Shown here one piece after another: positions 10,521-19,035 of a stretch of DNA of 57,958 bases (position 1 is the first letter of the stretch; each line of letters begins with the position of its first letter). This DNA comes from Solirubrobacteraceae bacterium (GTDB lineage: Bacteria; Actinomycetota; Thermoleophilia; Solirubrobacterales; Solirubrobacteraceae), in NCBI GenBank assembly GCA_024711025.1, contig JANJTP010000061.1, forward strand, positions 1 to 57,958. Direction: 5' to 3'. Made by a program: the position numbers and the translations under genes. Under the pieces are notes generated by a model that was given only the letters and a program-made list of their open reading frames with translations, ran no database searches and had not been told where the DNA came from.

Positions 10521-11560
10521 CCCATCTCGTGGAAGTCCTTGCCACCCCTCTCGCGGTGGTCGGCTACGCCGAGCCCTGGTGGATGGCGATCGCCAAGTCG
10601 CTCGTGATCTTCGCCGTCGGGCTGCAGCTCGTGCCGCTCGTGCTGCTCATGGAGCGCAAGCTGCTCGGGCGCTTCCAGAACCGCTTCGGCCCCAACCGCG
10701 TCGGCCCGTTCGGCCTGCTCACGCCGATCGCCGACATCGTGAAGCTGTTGACGAAGGAGGGCTTCCGCCCCCGCACGTCGATCGGCTGGCTGTTCGCGCT
10801 CGCGCCGGTCCTGTCGATCATGAGCGCCGTCGCGGTGCTGGCGATCCTCCCGTTCGGCAACGTGCAGGACATCTTCGGCACCCCGACCGGGCTCTACGGC
10901 ATCGACGTGAGCATCGGCCCGCTGTTCGTCTTCGCCTTCGGCGCGATCGCCTTCTACGGGATCATGCTCGGCGGCTGGTCGTCGGGCTCGAAGTACTCGT
11001 TCCTCGGCTCGATGCGCGCCGCCGCGCAGCTCATCTCCTACGAGGCCGCGCAGGGCATGGCGCTGATCGGCGTGATCATCACGGCGCAGTCGATGTCGCT
11101 GACGGAGATCGTCGAGGCGCAGGCGGGCATGTGGTACGTCGTCCCGCAGATCTTCGCGTTCCTGATCTTCATGGTCGCGAGCTTCGCCGAGACCAACCGT
11201 CCGCCGTTCGACCTCGTCGAGGCGGACGCCGAGCTCGTCGGCGGCTACATGACCGAGTACGGCGGCGGGCGCTTCGCGACCTACTTCTTCGCCGAGTACC
11301 TCAACATCATCGTGATCTCCGGCCTCACCGTCACGTTCTTCCTCGGCGGCTGGATGCTTCCGTTCGGGATCGACGCGCCGGGCTGGGTCGACCCCCTGGT
11401 GGTCATCGGCAAGCTGATGGTCTTCGTGTTCTTCTTCATCTGGATCCGGGCGACGCTGCCGCGCCTGCGCTACGACCAGCTCATGAGCTTCGGGTGGAAG
11501 GTGCTGCTCCCGCTCGCCACGCTCAACACCCTCGTCACCGCGATCGTGGTCACCGTCTGA
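10517..11560 (+). CDS. nuoH: NADH-quinone oxidoreductase subunit H
   Basis: A membrane subunit at the quinone site (347 residues, about eight transmembrane helices). Signatures are [37 protein letters not shown] near residues 38-75 and the acidic loop [28 protein letters not shown]. The start is GTG 10517, overlapping the nuoG stop as GTGA. The stop overlaps nuoI as TGATG. Confidence 0.97.
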   Translation: MTHLVEVLATPLAVVGYAEPWWMAIAKSLVIFAVGLQLVPLVLLMERKLLGRFQNRFGPNRVGPFGLLTPIADIVKLLTKEGFRPRTSIGWLFALAPVLSIMSAVAVLAILPFGNVQDIFGTPTGLYGIDVSIGPLFVFAFGAIAFYGIMLGGWSSGSKYSFLGSMRAAAQLISYEAAQGMALIGVIITAQSMSLTEIVEAQAGMWYVVPQIFAFLIFMVASFAETNRPPFDLVEADAELVGGYMTEYGGGRFATYFFAEYLNIIVISGLTVTFFLGGWMLPFGIDAPGWVDPLVVIGKLMVFVFFFIWIRATLPRLRYDQLMSFGWKVLLPLATLNTLVTAIVVTV

Positions 11561-12099
11561 TGCCCTGGAATCCTGAAGCCGACGTCGTCGAGGTCGTCCG
11601 CGGGCCGCGCAAGGCCGGCGGCGCCGGTGGCCTCTACCGCGCCTTCGGCGAGACGCTGCGCGGCCTGAAGACGACGTTCAACCAGCTCGCCCGGGTCGGC
11701 GTGACGACGGTCCAGTACCCCGAGGAGAAGATCCCCGTCTTCCCGCGCTTCCGCGGGCGCCACCGGCTGCACCGCTTCGAGGACACCGGCCTCGAGAAGT
11801 GCGTCGGCTGCTCGCTGTGCGCCGCGGCCTGCCCGGCCGACTGCATCCGCGTCGTCGCCGCGGAGAACACGCCCGAGAATCGCGTCTCGGCCGGCGAGCG
11901 CTACGCGGCCGTCTACGAGATCAACCTCTCGCGCTGCATCTTCTGCGGCTACTGCGAGATCGCCTGCCCGTTCGACGCCATCACGATGGGCCACGACTTC
12001 GAGCTGTCCGACTACAACCGCTCGGACCTCATCTTCACCAAGGAGATGCTCCTCGCCGAGCCCGCGGAGCGCACACCGCTGCGCACCGAGGACGAGTAG
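11560..12099 (+). CDS. nuoI: NADH-quinone oxidoreductase subunit I
   Basis: The TYKY-type ferredoxin subunit that carries 4Fe-4S clusters N6a and N6b. It has 179 residues with two complete Cys motifs, [15 protein letters not shown] and [15 protein letters not shown]. The N-terminal part contains [22 protein letters not shown], the amphipathic membrane-contact region. The C-terminal tail after FTKEMLL is short and acidic. The ATG overlaps the nuoH stop. An 18-base gap, the only real gap in the operon, separates it from nuoJ. Confidence 0.97.
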   Translation: MPWNPEADVVEVVRGPRKAGGAGGLYRAFGETLRGLKTTFNQLARVGVTTVQYPEEKIPVFPRFRGRHRLHRFEDTGLEKCVGCSLCAAACPADCIRVVAAENTPENRVSAGERYAAVYEINLSRCIFCGYCEIACPFDAITMGHDFELSDYNRSDLIFTKEMLLAEPAERTPLRTEDE

Positions 12100-12117
12100 C
12101 CTGCGAGCGCGCCAAGC

Positions 12118-12807
12118 ATGGGATTCTTCTTCTTCCTCTTCGCGATCGTCGCGGTCGCCGGCGCGGTGGGCGTCGTGGCGCTGCGCAACCCGTTCTACTG
12201 CGCGTTGTCGCTCGCCGTCCACCTGATCGCGCTCGCCCTCCTGTTCCTGCTGCTCGAGGCGCAGTTCGTGGCCGCGGCGCAGGTCGTCGTCTACGCCGGC
12301 GCGGTCGTCGTCCTCTACGTCTTCGTCGTCGTCTACGTGGGCGGGGGCAGCAAGCCGGAGCCGCTGTGGCGCGCGAGCGCACGTCAGCGCGGGCTCGCCG
12401 GGCTGTTCGGCGCGGCGATCTTCATCGAGCTGTCGATCGCGATCCTGGGTACCGGCCTGAAGGCGCTCGACGGCGACGGCGCCAAGCTCGGCGCCGGCTA
12501 CGGGTCGCCCGGCCAGATCGGCGAGCTGCTGCTCATCAAGCACCTGTTGGCGTTCGAGCTCGCCTCGTTCCTCCTGCTGATCGCCGCGGTCGCCGCAGTC
12601 GCCCTCGCCGGGCGCCGCCAGGGGCTCGAGGACGACGTCTTCCCGGACATGGAGATCGTCGACGTGCGGCGGCCGGCGGCCACGGGGACGATGGGCGAGG
12701 CCGTCGGCGGCTACGGGCTGCTCGTGCCGCCCACCGGTAGCGAGCCCGCGCCCGAGCCGGCGGAGCCGGACACCGCCGGCGGCGCACCGGTGGGGGAGGC
12801 GCGCTGA
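12118..12807 (+). CDS. nuoJ: NADH-quinone oxidoreductase subunit J
   Basis: A membrane subunit (229 residues) with five hydrophobic segments, starting MGFFFFLFAIVAVAGAVGVV. The family signature AAAQVVVYAGAVVVLYVFVV near residues 52-71 forms the pi-bulge helix implicated in coupling. A non-conserved cytoplasmic tail of ~50 residues (EDDVFPDMEIVDVRR onward, proline- and glutamate-rich) extends beyond the last helix. The stop overlaps nuoK as TGATG. Confidence 0.95.
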   Translation: MGFFFFLFAIVAVAGAVGVVALRNPFYCALSLAVHLIALALLFLLLEAQFVAAAQVVVYAGAVVVLYVFVVVYVGGGSKPEPLWRASARQRGLAGLFGAAIFIELSIAILGTGLKALDGDGAKLGAGYGSPGQIGELLLIKHLLAFELASFLLLIAAVAAVALAGRRQGLEDDVFPDMEIVDVRRPAATGTMGEAVGGYGLLVPPTGSEPAPEPAEPDTAGGAPVGEAR

Positions 12808-13106
12808 TGGCCGTCAACTGGTACCTGGTGGTCTCGGCGCTCGTCTTCAGCCTCGGCGCGGTGGGCGTGCTCGTGCGGCGCAACCCGCTCGTCGTCCTGC
12901 TGTGCCTGGAGCTGATGCTGAACGCGGGCAACCTCGCGCTGCTCGGCTTCGCCCGGATGTGGGGCGACGGAAGCGGCCAGATCTTCGCGGTCGTCGTGAT
13001 GGTCATCGCCGCGTGCGAGGTCGCCATCGGGCTCGGCCTGATCGTCGCCCTCTACCGCCGTCGCCTGCCGATCGACGTCGATGAGCTACGGGAGCTGCAC
13101 GGCTGA
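12807..13106 (+). CDS. nuoK: NADH-quinone oxidoreductase subunit K
   Basis: A small antiporter-like membrane subunit (99 residues, three helices). Conserved glutamates lie in helices 2 and 3: LLCLELMLNAGNLALL and VVMVIAACEVAIGLGLIVALYRR. These are proton-channel residues in the family. It overlaps nuoJ and nuoL by TGATG at both ends. Confidence 0.97.
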   Translation: MAVNWYLVVSALVFSLGAVGVLVRRNPLVVLLCLELMLNAGNLALLGFARMWGDGSGQIFAVVVMVIAACEVAIGLGLIVALYRRRLPIDVDELRELHG

Positions 13107-15118
13107 TGAGCATCCAGACCGCCGCCTGGCTTGTCCTCGCATGCCCGCTCGCGGGCATGCTCCTCGTCGCCCTCGGTGGCCGACGCTGGCGCGGCACCTC
13201 CGCCGGCTGGCTCGGGACGGCCGCGATCGCCGCCGCCTTCGCCTTCGCGGTGGTGACGCTCGTGAAGCTGCAGGACCTGCCGGCCGACGAGCGTCACGTC
13301 GCGTCTTCGCTGTGGGACCTCGCGAACGTCGCCGGCGTGACGATCAAGCTCGGCATCTACGTCGACCCGCTGTCGGTCTTCATGGCGCTGGTCGTCACCG
13401 GGGTCTCGGCGCTGATCCACCTGTACTCGGTCGGCTACATGGCCTCCGATCGCGGCTACGTGCGGTTCTTCGCCTACCTGAACCTGTTCGTCTTCTCGAT
13501 GCTGCTGCTCGTCCTGGCGGGCAACCTCGTCCTGCTGATCGTCGGCTGGGCGTTCGTCGGAGCCGCGAGCTACATGCTGATCTCGTTCTGGTACCGGCGC
13601 GCGACCGCGACGGCCGCGGGCATCAAGGCGTTCGTGATCAACGTCGTCGGCGACATCGGCCTGGTGCTCGGCTCGCTCTTCCTCATCCGCGAGATGGGCG
13701 TGCTCGACTACGGCTCGCTCTTCGCGGGCGTCCAGGACGCATTCCCGAAGAACGACGCGACCCTGGTCGCCGCGCTCTGCCTGATCCTCGTCGGCGCGTT
13801 CGCGAAGTCCGCCCAGGTGCCGCTGCACACCTGGCTCCCGGACGCGATGGAGGGCCCCACGCCGGTCTCGGCGCTGATCCACGCGGCCACCATGGTCACG
13901 GCGGGCGTCTACCTGATCGGCCGTATGCACCCGCTCTTCGAGTGGGCGCCGACGGCGGCCGACATCGCGGCGATCGTCGGCGCGCTCACGCTGCTGATCG
14001 CCGGCACGATCGGCCTGGTCGTCACCGATCTGAAGCGGATCATCGCCTACTCGACGATGTCCCAGATCGGCTACATGATCATGGGCGTCTCGGCCGCGGC
14101 CTACGTCGGCGGCTTCTTCCACCTGATGACGCACGCCTTCTTCAAGGCGCTGCTGTTCATGGCCGCCGGCTCGCTGATCGCGGCGATGGCCGGGGAGCAG
14201 TCGATCGACCGGATGCGCGGCTTCCGCAAGGCGATGCCGTTCACGTTCGGCTGCTTCATCGTCGGCGGCCTGGCGCTCGCGGCCTTCCCGCTGATGTCGG
14301 GCTTCTTCTCCAAGGACGCGCTGCTGTTCGAGATCGGCCAGCGCGGCGGCTGGTACTGGGGGCTGTACGCGGCCGGCTACCTCGGCGCGATCCTCACCGT
14401 CGTCTACACCTGGCGCATGATCTACCGCGCCTTCTGGGGTGAGGCGGTCGAGCAGGCCGAGGAGCTCGAGCACGGCCATCTCTGGCACGCCCCGCACCCG
14501 ACGAACCCCGCGACCGGCGAGGTCGAGGACACCGAGGTCGGCTTCCCGGGGCCCGAGCACCACGTCGCCGAGCAGACCTGGCAGATGAAGCTCGCGATGG
14601 GCGCGCTCGCGGTGCTCTCGGTCCTCGGCGGCCTGCTGTTCCTGCCCTTCGAGACCCTCGAGCCGCTCAAGAGCTTCCTCGACCCGACCTTCGAGGACTC
14701 GCTCGTCCAGCACCCCGCCAACGACACGCTCGAGGTGCTCGGCATCGTCGCCACCTCCGTCATCGCCGTCGCCGGCATGGCGTTCGCCTACCGCATCTGG
14801 GCGCTCGGCGAGGGTCGTGCGGGCGCCTGGCAGCGGCGCCTGCCGGCGCTGCACCGCCTGTTCGCCGCGAAGTGGTGGTTCGACGAGCTGATCGGCATCC
14901 TCGTCGTCCGTCCCGCGGCCTGGTTCGGCCGCTGGGCGCGCGACACGTTCGAGCGCCTGTTCGTCGACGGCGCGCTCGTCGGCGGAGCCAGCGGGCTCGT
15001 ACGGGCCGGCTCCGCGGCCGTTCGGGCGCTCCAGACGGGGCTGCTGCGCAGCTACGCGGCGCTTCTCGTCCTCGGCCTCACCATCGTCCTCCTCTACTTC
15101 CTGATCCGCAGCGCATGA
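13106..15118 (+). CDS. nuoL: NADH-quinone oxidoreductase subunit L
   Basis: The largest antiporter-type proton-pumping subunit (670 residues, about 16 helices, including the long lateral helix near the C-terminus). The core signature is KSAQVPLHTWLPDAMEGPTPVSALIHAATMVTAGVYLI. A further conserved stretch is DLKRIIAYSTMSQIGYMI, and later GGFFHLMTHAFFKALLF carries the conserved His and Lys. An inserted hydrophilic loop with HGHLWHAPHPTNPATGEVEDTE (about residues 455-480) is histidine-rich. It overlaps nuoM by ATGA. Confidence 0.97.
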   Translation: MSIQTAAWLVLACPLAGMLLVALGGRRWRGTSAGWLGTAAIAAAFAFAVVTLVKLQDLPADERHVASSLWDLANVAGVTIKLGIYVDPLSVFMALVVTGVSALIHLYSVGYMASDRGYVRFFAYLNLFVFSMLLLVLAGNLVLLIVGWAFVGAASYMLISFWYRRATATAAGIKAFVINVVGDIGLVLGSLFLIREMGVLDYGSLFAGVQDAFPKNDATLVAALCLILVGAFAKSAQVPLHTWLPDAMEGPTPVSALIHAATMVTAGVYLIGRMHPLFEWAPTAADIAAIVGALTLLIAGTIGLVVTDLKRIIAYSTMSQIGYMIMGVSAAAYVGGFFHLMTHAFFKALLFMAAGSLIAAMAGEQSIDRMRGFRKAMPFTFGCFIVGGLALAAFPLMSGFFSKDALLFEIGQRGGWYWGLYAAGYLGAILTVVYTWRMIYRAFWGEAVEQAEELEHGHLWHAPHPTNPATGEVEDTEVGFPGPEHHVAEQTWQMKLAMGALAVLSVLGGLLFLPFETLEPLKSFLDPTFEDSLVQHPANDTLEVLGIVATSVIAVAGMAFAYRIWALGEGRAGAWQRRLPALHRLFAAKWWFDELIGILVVRPAAWFGRWARDTFERLFVDGALVGGASGLVRAGSAAVRALQTGLLRSYAALLVLGLTIVLLYFLIRSA

Positions 15119-16638
15119 CGATCCACCTCAGCATCGTTCTCTGGCTCCCGCTTGCCGCGGGCGTCCTGGCGCTGCTCGTCCGCGGCTCGCTCGCACGCTG
15201 GATCAGCGTGCTGGGCGCGCTCGCGACGCTCGCTTACGCCATCGTGATCGTCGCCGACTACGACGTCGGCGGCGGCTTGCAGCACGTCACCGACGAGATG
15301 TGGATCGGCGCGCTCGGGATCCACTACAAGCTGGCCGTCAGCGGACTCAGCGTCGTGCTGATCCTGACGACCGCGGTCGTCTTCCTCGGCGCCGCGCTCT
15401 GGTCGGCGCTGCGCGGCGAGCCGGGGTCGCGGCCGGGGCTCTACGCGGTCCTCATGGGCCTCGCGCAGAGCGGCGTGCTCGGCGCCTTCATGGCGCAGGA
15501 CATCGTCCTGTTCGTCGCGTTCTTCGACCTGATGCTGGTGCCGTACTACTTCCTGACGATCGTCTGGGGCGGCCCACGGCGTGGGCCGGCGGTGCTCAAG
15601 CTGTTCGTCTACACGCTCGTCGGCTCGCTGCTGATGCTCGTCGGCGCCGTCGCGACCGGCGTCCTGGCCAAGGCCGGCGACGGCGGCGCGACCAGCTTCG
15701 CGATCAGCGACCTGCAGCAGAGCCTCGTCTCGAGCGGCTCGCAGAAGTGGATCTTCCTGACGTTCGCGATCGCCTTCCTGGTCAAGATGCCGGCGTTCCC
15801 GTTCCACGGCTGGATGCCCGACGGGTACACGCAGATGCCGCTCGCGCCGCTGGCGACCTTCACGGCGCTGCTCAGCAAGGTCGCCGCCTACGGGTTCCTC
15901 GTGATCGCGCTTCCGCTCTACCCGCAGGGCGCGATCGAGTTCCAGATGCTGATGCTCACCGTCGCGCTGGCGTCGATCCTCTACGGCTCGGCGATGGCGT
16001 TCACCGCGACCAACACCCGGCTCGTGCTCGGCTACTCGTCGGTCGCCCAGCTCGGCTTCATCATCGTCGGCATCTTCGCGCTCAACGAGCGCGGCGGCGA
16101 CGGCGCGCTGCTCCAGTCGGTCAACCACGCGCTCGTCGCGGCGCCGCTGATGCTCGTCGTCGCGATGCTCGCCGCACGCGCCGGCGGCAGCGAGGACCTC
16201 CGCGACATGGGCGGCATCGCGACGCGCGCCCCGGCCTTCGCCGCCGTCTTCCTCGTGCTGACGTACGCGCTGCTGGCGATGCCGGGCTCGACCAACTTCA
16301 TCGGCGAGTACCTGATCCTGCTCGGCGTGTTCACGTCGAAGATCGTCGTCGCGTTCGTCGCCGCCGTGGGTGTCGCCGGCGCCGCCGTCTACGGGCTGCG
16401 GCTGTACATCCGCGCGATGCACAACCGCACCGGACCGGCGGTCGGCGCGCGCGAGATGACCGCGCGCGAGGCGCTCGTCATCGTCCCGCTGATGCTCGTC
16501 GTGCTTGCGCTGTCGCTCTACCCGCAGTTCGGCCTGCAGCGCACCGAGCACGCCGTCAAGACCTCGCTCGTCGCCGTCCAGGATGCGGCGCACGATCGCG
16601 GCGAGACGCTCGCCGCGATCGGGAAGGAGGAGCGCTGA
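15115..16638 (+). CDS. nuoM: NADH-quinone oxidoreductase subunit M
   Basis: The second antiporter-type proton-pumping subunit (507 residues, about 14 helices). Markers are the conserved helix-5 glutamate region replaced here by FVAFFDLMLVPYYFL, followed by KMPAFPFHGWMPDGYTQMPLAPLATFTALLSKVAAYGF and NTRLVLGYSSVAQLGFI. The position normally Glu in the FFE.mLiP motif of NuoM reads D (FFDLMLVP), a conservative change. It overlaps both neighbours (ATGA with nuoL, TGATG with nuoN). Confidence 0.95.
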   Translation: MTIHLSIVLWLPLAAGVLALLVRGSLARWISVLGALATLAYAIVIVADYDVGGGLQHVTDEMWIGALGIHYKLAVSGLSVVLILTTAVVFLGAALWSALRGEPGSRPGLYAVLMGLAQSGVLGAFMAQDIVLFVAFFDLMLVPYYFLTIVWGGPRRGPAVLKLFVYTLVGSLLMLVGAVATGVLAKAGDGGATSFAISDLQQSLVSSGSQKWIFLTFAIAFLVKMPAFPFHGWMPDGYTQMPLAPLATFTALLSKVAAYGFLVIALPLYPQGAIEFQMLMLTVALASILYGSAMAFTATNTRLVLGYSSVAQLGFIIVGIFALNERGGDGALLQSVNHALVAAPLMLVVAMLAARAGGSEDLRDMGGIATRAPAFAAVFLVLTYALLAMPGSTNFIGEYLILLGVFTSKIVVAFVAAVGVAGAAVYGLRLYIRAMHNRTGPAVGAREMTAREALVIVPLMLVVLALSLYPQFGLQRTEHAVKTSLVAVQDAAHDRGETLAAIGKEER

Positions 16639-18182
16639 TGCTCGCTGCCGTCAAGGCGCCGGTGATCGACTGGGCCGGCCTGTCGCCGCTGATCGCGCTG
16701 CTGGGCGGGGCGGTCCTCGTCCTCGTGCTGGGTCTGGCCGGATTCCGCGTCGTTCGCACGCAGTGGGTCCCGACGTTGACGCTCGCCGCGTTCGGCGCCG
16801 CCATCGGGCTGTTGCTGTGGCAGTGGGACAGCGACCTGTCGCTGATCGAGGGCACCCTGCGGCTCGACCGGCTGACCATCCTCGTGACGCTGATCGTATG
16901 CGCCACCGCGATCCTGGCGACGCTCCTCGCATGGCGTGATCAGGCCGCCCGCGAGATCGCCCATGGCGAGTTCTTCTGCCTGCTGCTGACCGCGTCCGCG
17001 GGGATGATGGTGCTCGTCGCCGCGCAGGACCTCCTCGCCGCGTTCGTCGGGCTCGAGCTGCTGTCGATGCCGCTGTACGTGCTGTGCGCCTCCCGCCTGC
17101 GGGCGGCGCGCTCGCTCGAGTCGGGCCTCAAGTACCTGATCGTCGGCTCGGTCGGCTCGGCGACGCTGCTCTACGGCTTCGCGCTGCTCTACGGCGCGAG
17201 CGGCACCACGAGCTACGCCGGGATCGCCAAGGCGATCGAGACGGGCGGCCTCGCCGGGGATCCGCTGGTGCTCACCGGCGCCGCGCTCGCGGTCGTCGGC
17301 CTGGCGTTCAAGGCCTCGCTGGCGCCGTTCCACCAGTGGACGCCCGATGTCTACGAGGGCGCTCCGACCCCAGTCACGGCGTTCATGTCCGTGGCGACGA
17401 AGATCGCGGCCTTCGGCGTGATCGTGCGCCTCTTCGACGTCGCGCTGGCACCGGCGGTCGACGACTGGAAGCCGATCTGGATCGCGATCGCCGTGATCTC
17501 GATCGTCGTCGGCAACGTCGGCGCGCTCGGCCAGTCGTCGCTCAAGCGCCTGCTCGCCTACTCGTCGATCGCGCAAGCCGGCTACATCCTCGTCGGCGTC
17601 GTCGTCTTCACCGACCTCGGCGTCCAGGCCGTCCTGCTCTACATCGTCGTCTACCTGTTCGCGAACATCGCCGCGTTCGCGGTGGTCACGCTGCGCGAGC
17701 GCGAGACCGACCTCGGTGACGACATCGGCGCGCTGCGCGGGCTCGGCGCCAAGCGCCCGCTGATGGCGCTGAGCATGACGCTCGCGATGCTCAGCCTCGC
17801 CGGCCTGCCGGCGACGGCCGGCTTCGTCGGCAAGCTGCGGCTGATCGAGGCCGCCGCCGACGGCGGTCTGACGTGGCTCGGCGTGATGATCGTCATCGGC
17901 TCGATGATCTCGCTGGCCTACTACCTGCCGGTCGCGGCGGCGATGTGGCGCGAGGAGGCCGCAGCGACCCCCGAGCCCGGCATCGACCCGCGCACGGGAC
18001 GGCCGGCGCTCGCCGGCGGAGCGCCCGGCGCCGCGGACGCGGCGGCGGCCGATGGGCGCGGCGGATGGGAGGTCACGCTCGTGGCGTTCGTCTGCGGTGC
18101 CGCGTCGCTCGTCTTCGGCATCGTGCCCCAGCCGCTGTTCGACCTGGTCGAGCAGGCCGCGCGCGGCCTCGGGCTGAGCTGA
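16638..18182 (+). CDS. nuoN: NADH-quinone oxidoreductase subunit N
   Basis: The third antiporter-type subunit and the last gene of the operon (514 residues). Markers are AAFVGLELLSMPLYVLCA with the conserved Glu, KASLAPFHQWTPDVYEGAPTPVTAFMSVATKIAAF and SLKRLLAYSSIAQAGYILVG. A hydrophilic loop of ~40 residues rich in Ala, Gly and Pro (TPEPGIDPRTGRPALAGG onward) precedes the final helix. The C-terminus GLGLS lies inside a 27-bp tandem repeat, so three further in-frame copies of the GLS-stop sequence follow the real stop. Confidence 0.96.
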   Translation: MLAAVKAPVIDWAGLSPLIALLGGAVLVLVLGLAGFRVVRTQWVPTLTLAAFGAAIGLLLWQWDSDLSLIEGTLRLDRLTILVTLIVCATAILATLLAWRDQAAREIAHGEFFCLLLTASAGMMVLVAAQDLLAAFVGLELLSMPLYVLCASRLRAARSLESGLKYLIVGSVGSATLLYGFALLYGASGTTSYAGIAKAIETGGLAGDPLVLTGAALAVVGLAFKASLAPFHQWTPDVYEGAPTPVTAFMSVATKIAAFGVIVRLFDVALAPAVDDWKPIWIAIAVISIVVGNVGALGQSSLKRLLAYSSIAQAGYILVGVVVFTDLGVQAVLLYIVVYLFANIAAFAVVTLRERETDLGDDIGALRGLGAKRPLMALSMTLAMLSLAGLPATAGFVGKLRLIEAAADGGLTWLGVMIVIGSMISLAYYLPVAAAMWREEAAATPEPGIDPRTGRPALAGGAPGAADAAAADGRGGWEVTLVAFVCGAASLVFGIVPQPLFDLVEQAARGLGLS

Positions 18183-18275
18183 CGGCAGGCTGCTCTCGGG
18201 CTGAGTTGACGGCGGGCTGCTCTCGGGCTGAGCTGAAGGCGGGCTGCCCTCGGGCTGAGCCGACGGCGGGCGCCC
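18168..18275. repeat. 27-bp tandem repeat, about 4 copies, starting inside the nuoN end
   Basis: Units start at 18168, 18195, 18222 and 18249, each beginning CTCGGGCTGAG. The first unit includes the last codons and TGA stop of nuoN. In the nuoN frame, copies 2 and 3 also read GLS-stop or an equivalent. The fourth copy degenerates into a GC-rich hairpin. The period is a multiple of three. It looks like replication slippage copying the gene end. Confidence 0.85.
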
Positions 18276-18280
18276 CGCCG
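18264..18280. terminator. GC-rich hairpin between nuoN and the toxin gene
   Basis: CGGCGGG (18264-18270) pairs perfectly with CCCGCCG (18274-18280) around a 3-base loop. It lies between convergent genes, so it may terminate transcription from both sides. There is no U-tract on either strand. Confidence 0.4.
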
Positions 18281-18282
18281 GG

Positions 18283-18684
18283 TCAGCTCGGCGACTCCAC
18301 GCGCAGGCGGTGAGCCCGGGCGGCGGCCGCCTGACGCTCGTCGTACGTCACGACCGCGTCCAGGCGCGCTCCGAGCGCGAGGGCGGCCGCGACGTGGATC
18401 GCATCGAGCGAACGCAGCGCGGGCGGCTGGAGCGCTCCGGCGCGCTCGAGGATCGGCCGCGTCAGCGGCAGCATGACCACATCCCGCAGCAGTTCCCGTG
18501 CCAGCCTCGGACCCTGTCCGCCGAGCCGCGCGCCGACCCGCAGCAGCTCGACGACCAGGAGCTCGCTCGACACCAGCGCCTCGGCCGTCGCCAGGCGCAC
18601 CATCAGCGGTGGGCGCTCGGGCTCCGCGACGAGCAGCTTGGCGGCGGCCGACGTGTCGAGGTAGAGCAGCGCCCCGCGGGTCAC
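18283..18684 (-). CDS. PIN-domain ribonuclease toxin (VapC type)
   Basis: A 133-residue PIN-domain protein, the toxin of a VapBC-type module. Such toxins are Mg-dependent endoribonucleases, often cleaving tRNA or rRNA. The acidic active-site residues are present: Asp10 (YLDTSAAAKLL), Glu41 (SSELLVVELLR), Asp94 (SLDAIHVAAALAL) and Asp115 (VVTYDERQ). The start is a GTG at 18684 that overlaps the stop of the antitoxin gene as GTGA, the usual coupling. The GTG was chosen over long in-frame readings upstream for that reason. The RNA target cannot be predicted. Confidence 0.9.
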   Translation of the reverse strand: MTRGALLYLDTSAAAKLLVAEPERPPLMVRLATAEALVSSELLVVELLRVGARLGGQGPRLARELLRDVVMLPLTRPILERAGALQPPALRSLDAIHVAAALALGARLDAVVTYDERQAAAARAHRLRVESPS

Positions 18685-18956
18685 TCGCCGCGCAGCTCGT
18701 CGAGGATCTCCGCCACCGGCCGGGAACCCGGGGCGCGTGGGATCGGCTCCCCGAGGTGCTCCAGCGGCCTGCCCTCGGCGGGCGTGGCGCCGAGGTCCTC
18801 GACGAGGAAGCGCAGCGTGTCGCCGGCCGCCGCGCTGGGAGTCAGGCGAGCCACCTCGCGCCCGCGCTCGGTCACGATGAACGCCTCGCCGCTCTTCACC
18901 CGCTCGAGGTAGCGACTGAGGTTCTGGCGAAGCTCGCGGACGCCGACCGACGTCAT
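18681..18956 (-). CDS. Phd/YefM-type antitoxin (VapB)
   Basis: A small antitoxin of 91 residues from the ATG at 18956. The N-terminal MTSVGVRELRQNLSRYLERVKSGEAFIVTERGREVARL is the Phd/YefM DNA-binding fold. The proline-rich C-terminus (PLEHLGEPIPRAPGSRP onward) should wrap the PIN toxin. An in-frame GTG lies three codons upstream at 18965. The ATG is preferred because a TACCGT hexamer at 18969-18964 ends 7 bases before it. Modules of this type repress their own promoter, which here faces the ThyX-like gene. Confidence 0.85.
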   Translation of the reverse strand: MTSVGVRELRQNLSRYLERVKSGEAFIVTERGREVARLTPSAAAGDTLRFLVEDLGATPAEGRPLEHLGEPIPRAPGSRPVAEILDELRGE

Positions 18957-18963
18957 GTGCGTC

Positions 18964-18969
18964 ACGGTA
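18964..18969 (-). promoter_or_regulatory. Putative -10 box of the vapBC module
   Basis: Minus-strand TACCGT, 7 bases before the ATG at 18956. It fits the TANNNT pattern seen before many starts here. No -35 is evident. Confidence 0.35.
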
Positions 18970-19020
18970 GCACAATGCGTCGCGGCGCTCTGTGGCCGGC
19001 CTCTTCGCCGCTCGGGGCGC

Positions 19021-19026
19021 TACGGT
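19021..19026 (+). promoter_or_regulatory. Putative -10 box of the ThyX-like gene
   Basis: TACGGT, 9 bases before the GTG at 19036; this position supports the chosen start and a leaderless mRNA. Confidence 0.4.
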
Positions 19027-19035
19027 GGGCCGCTC

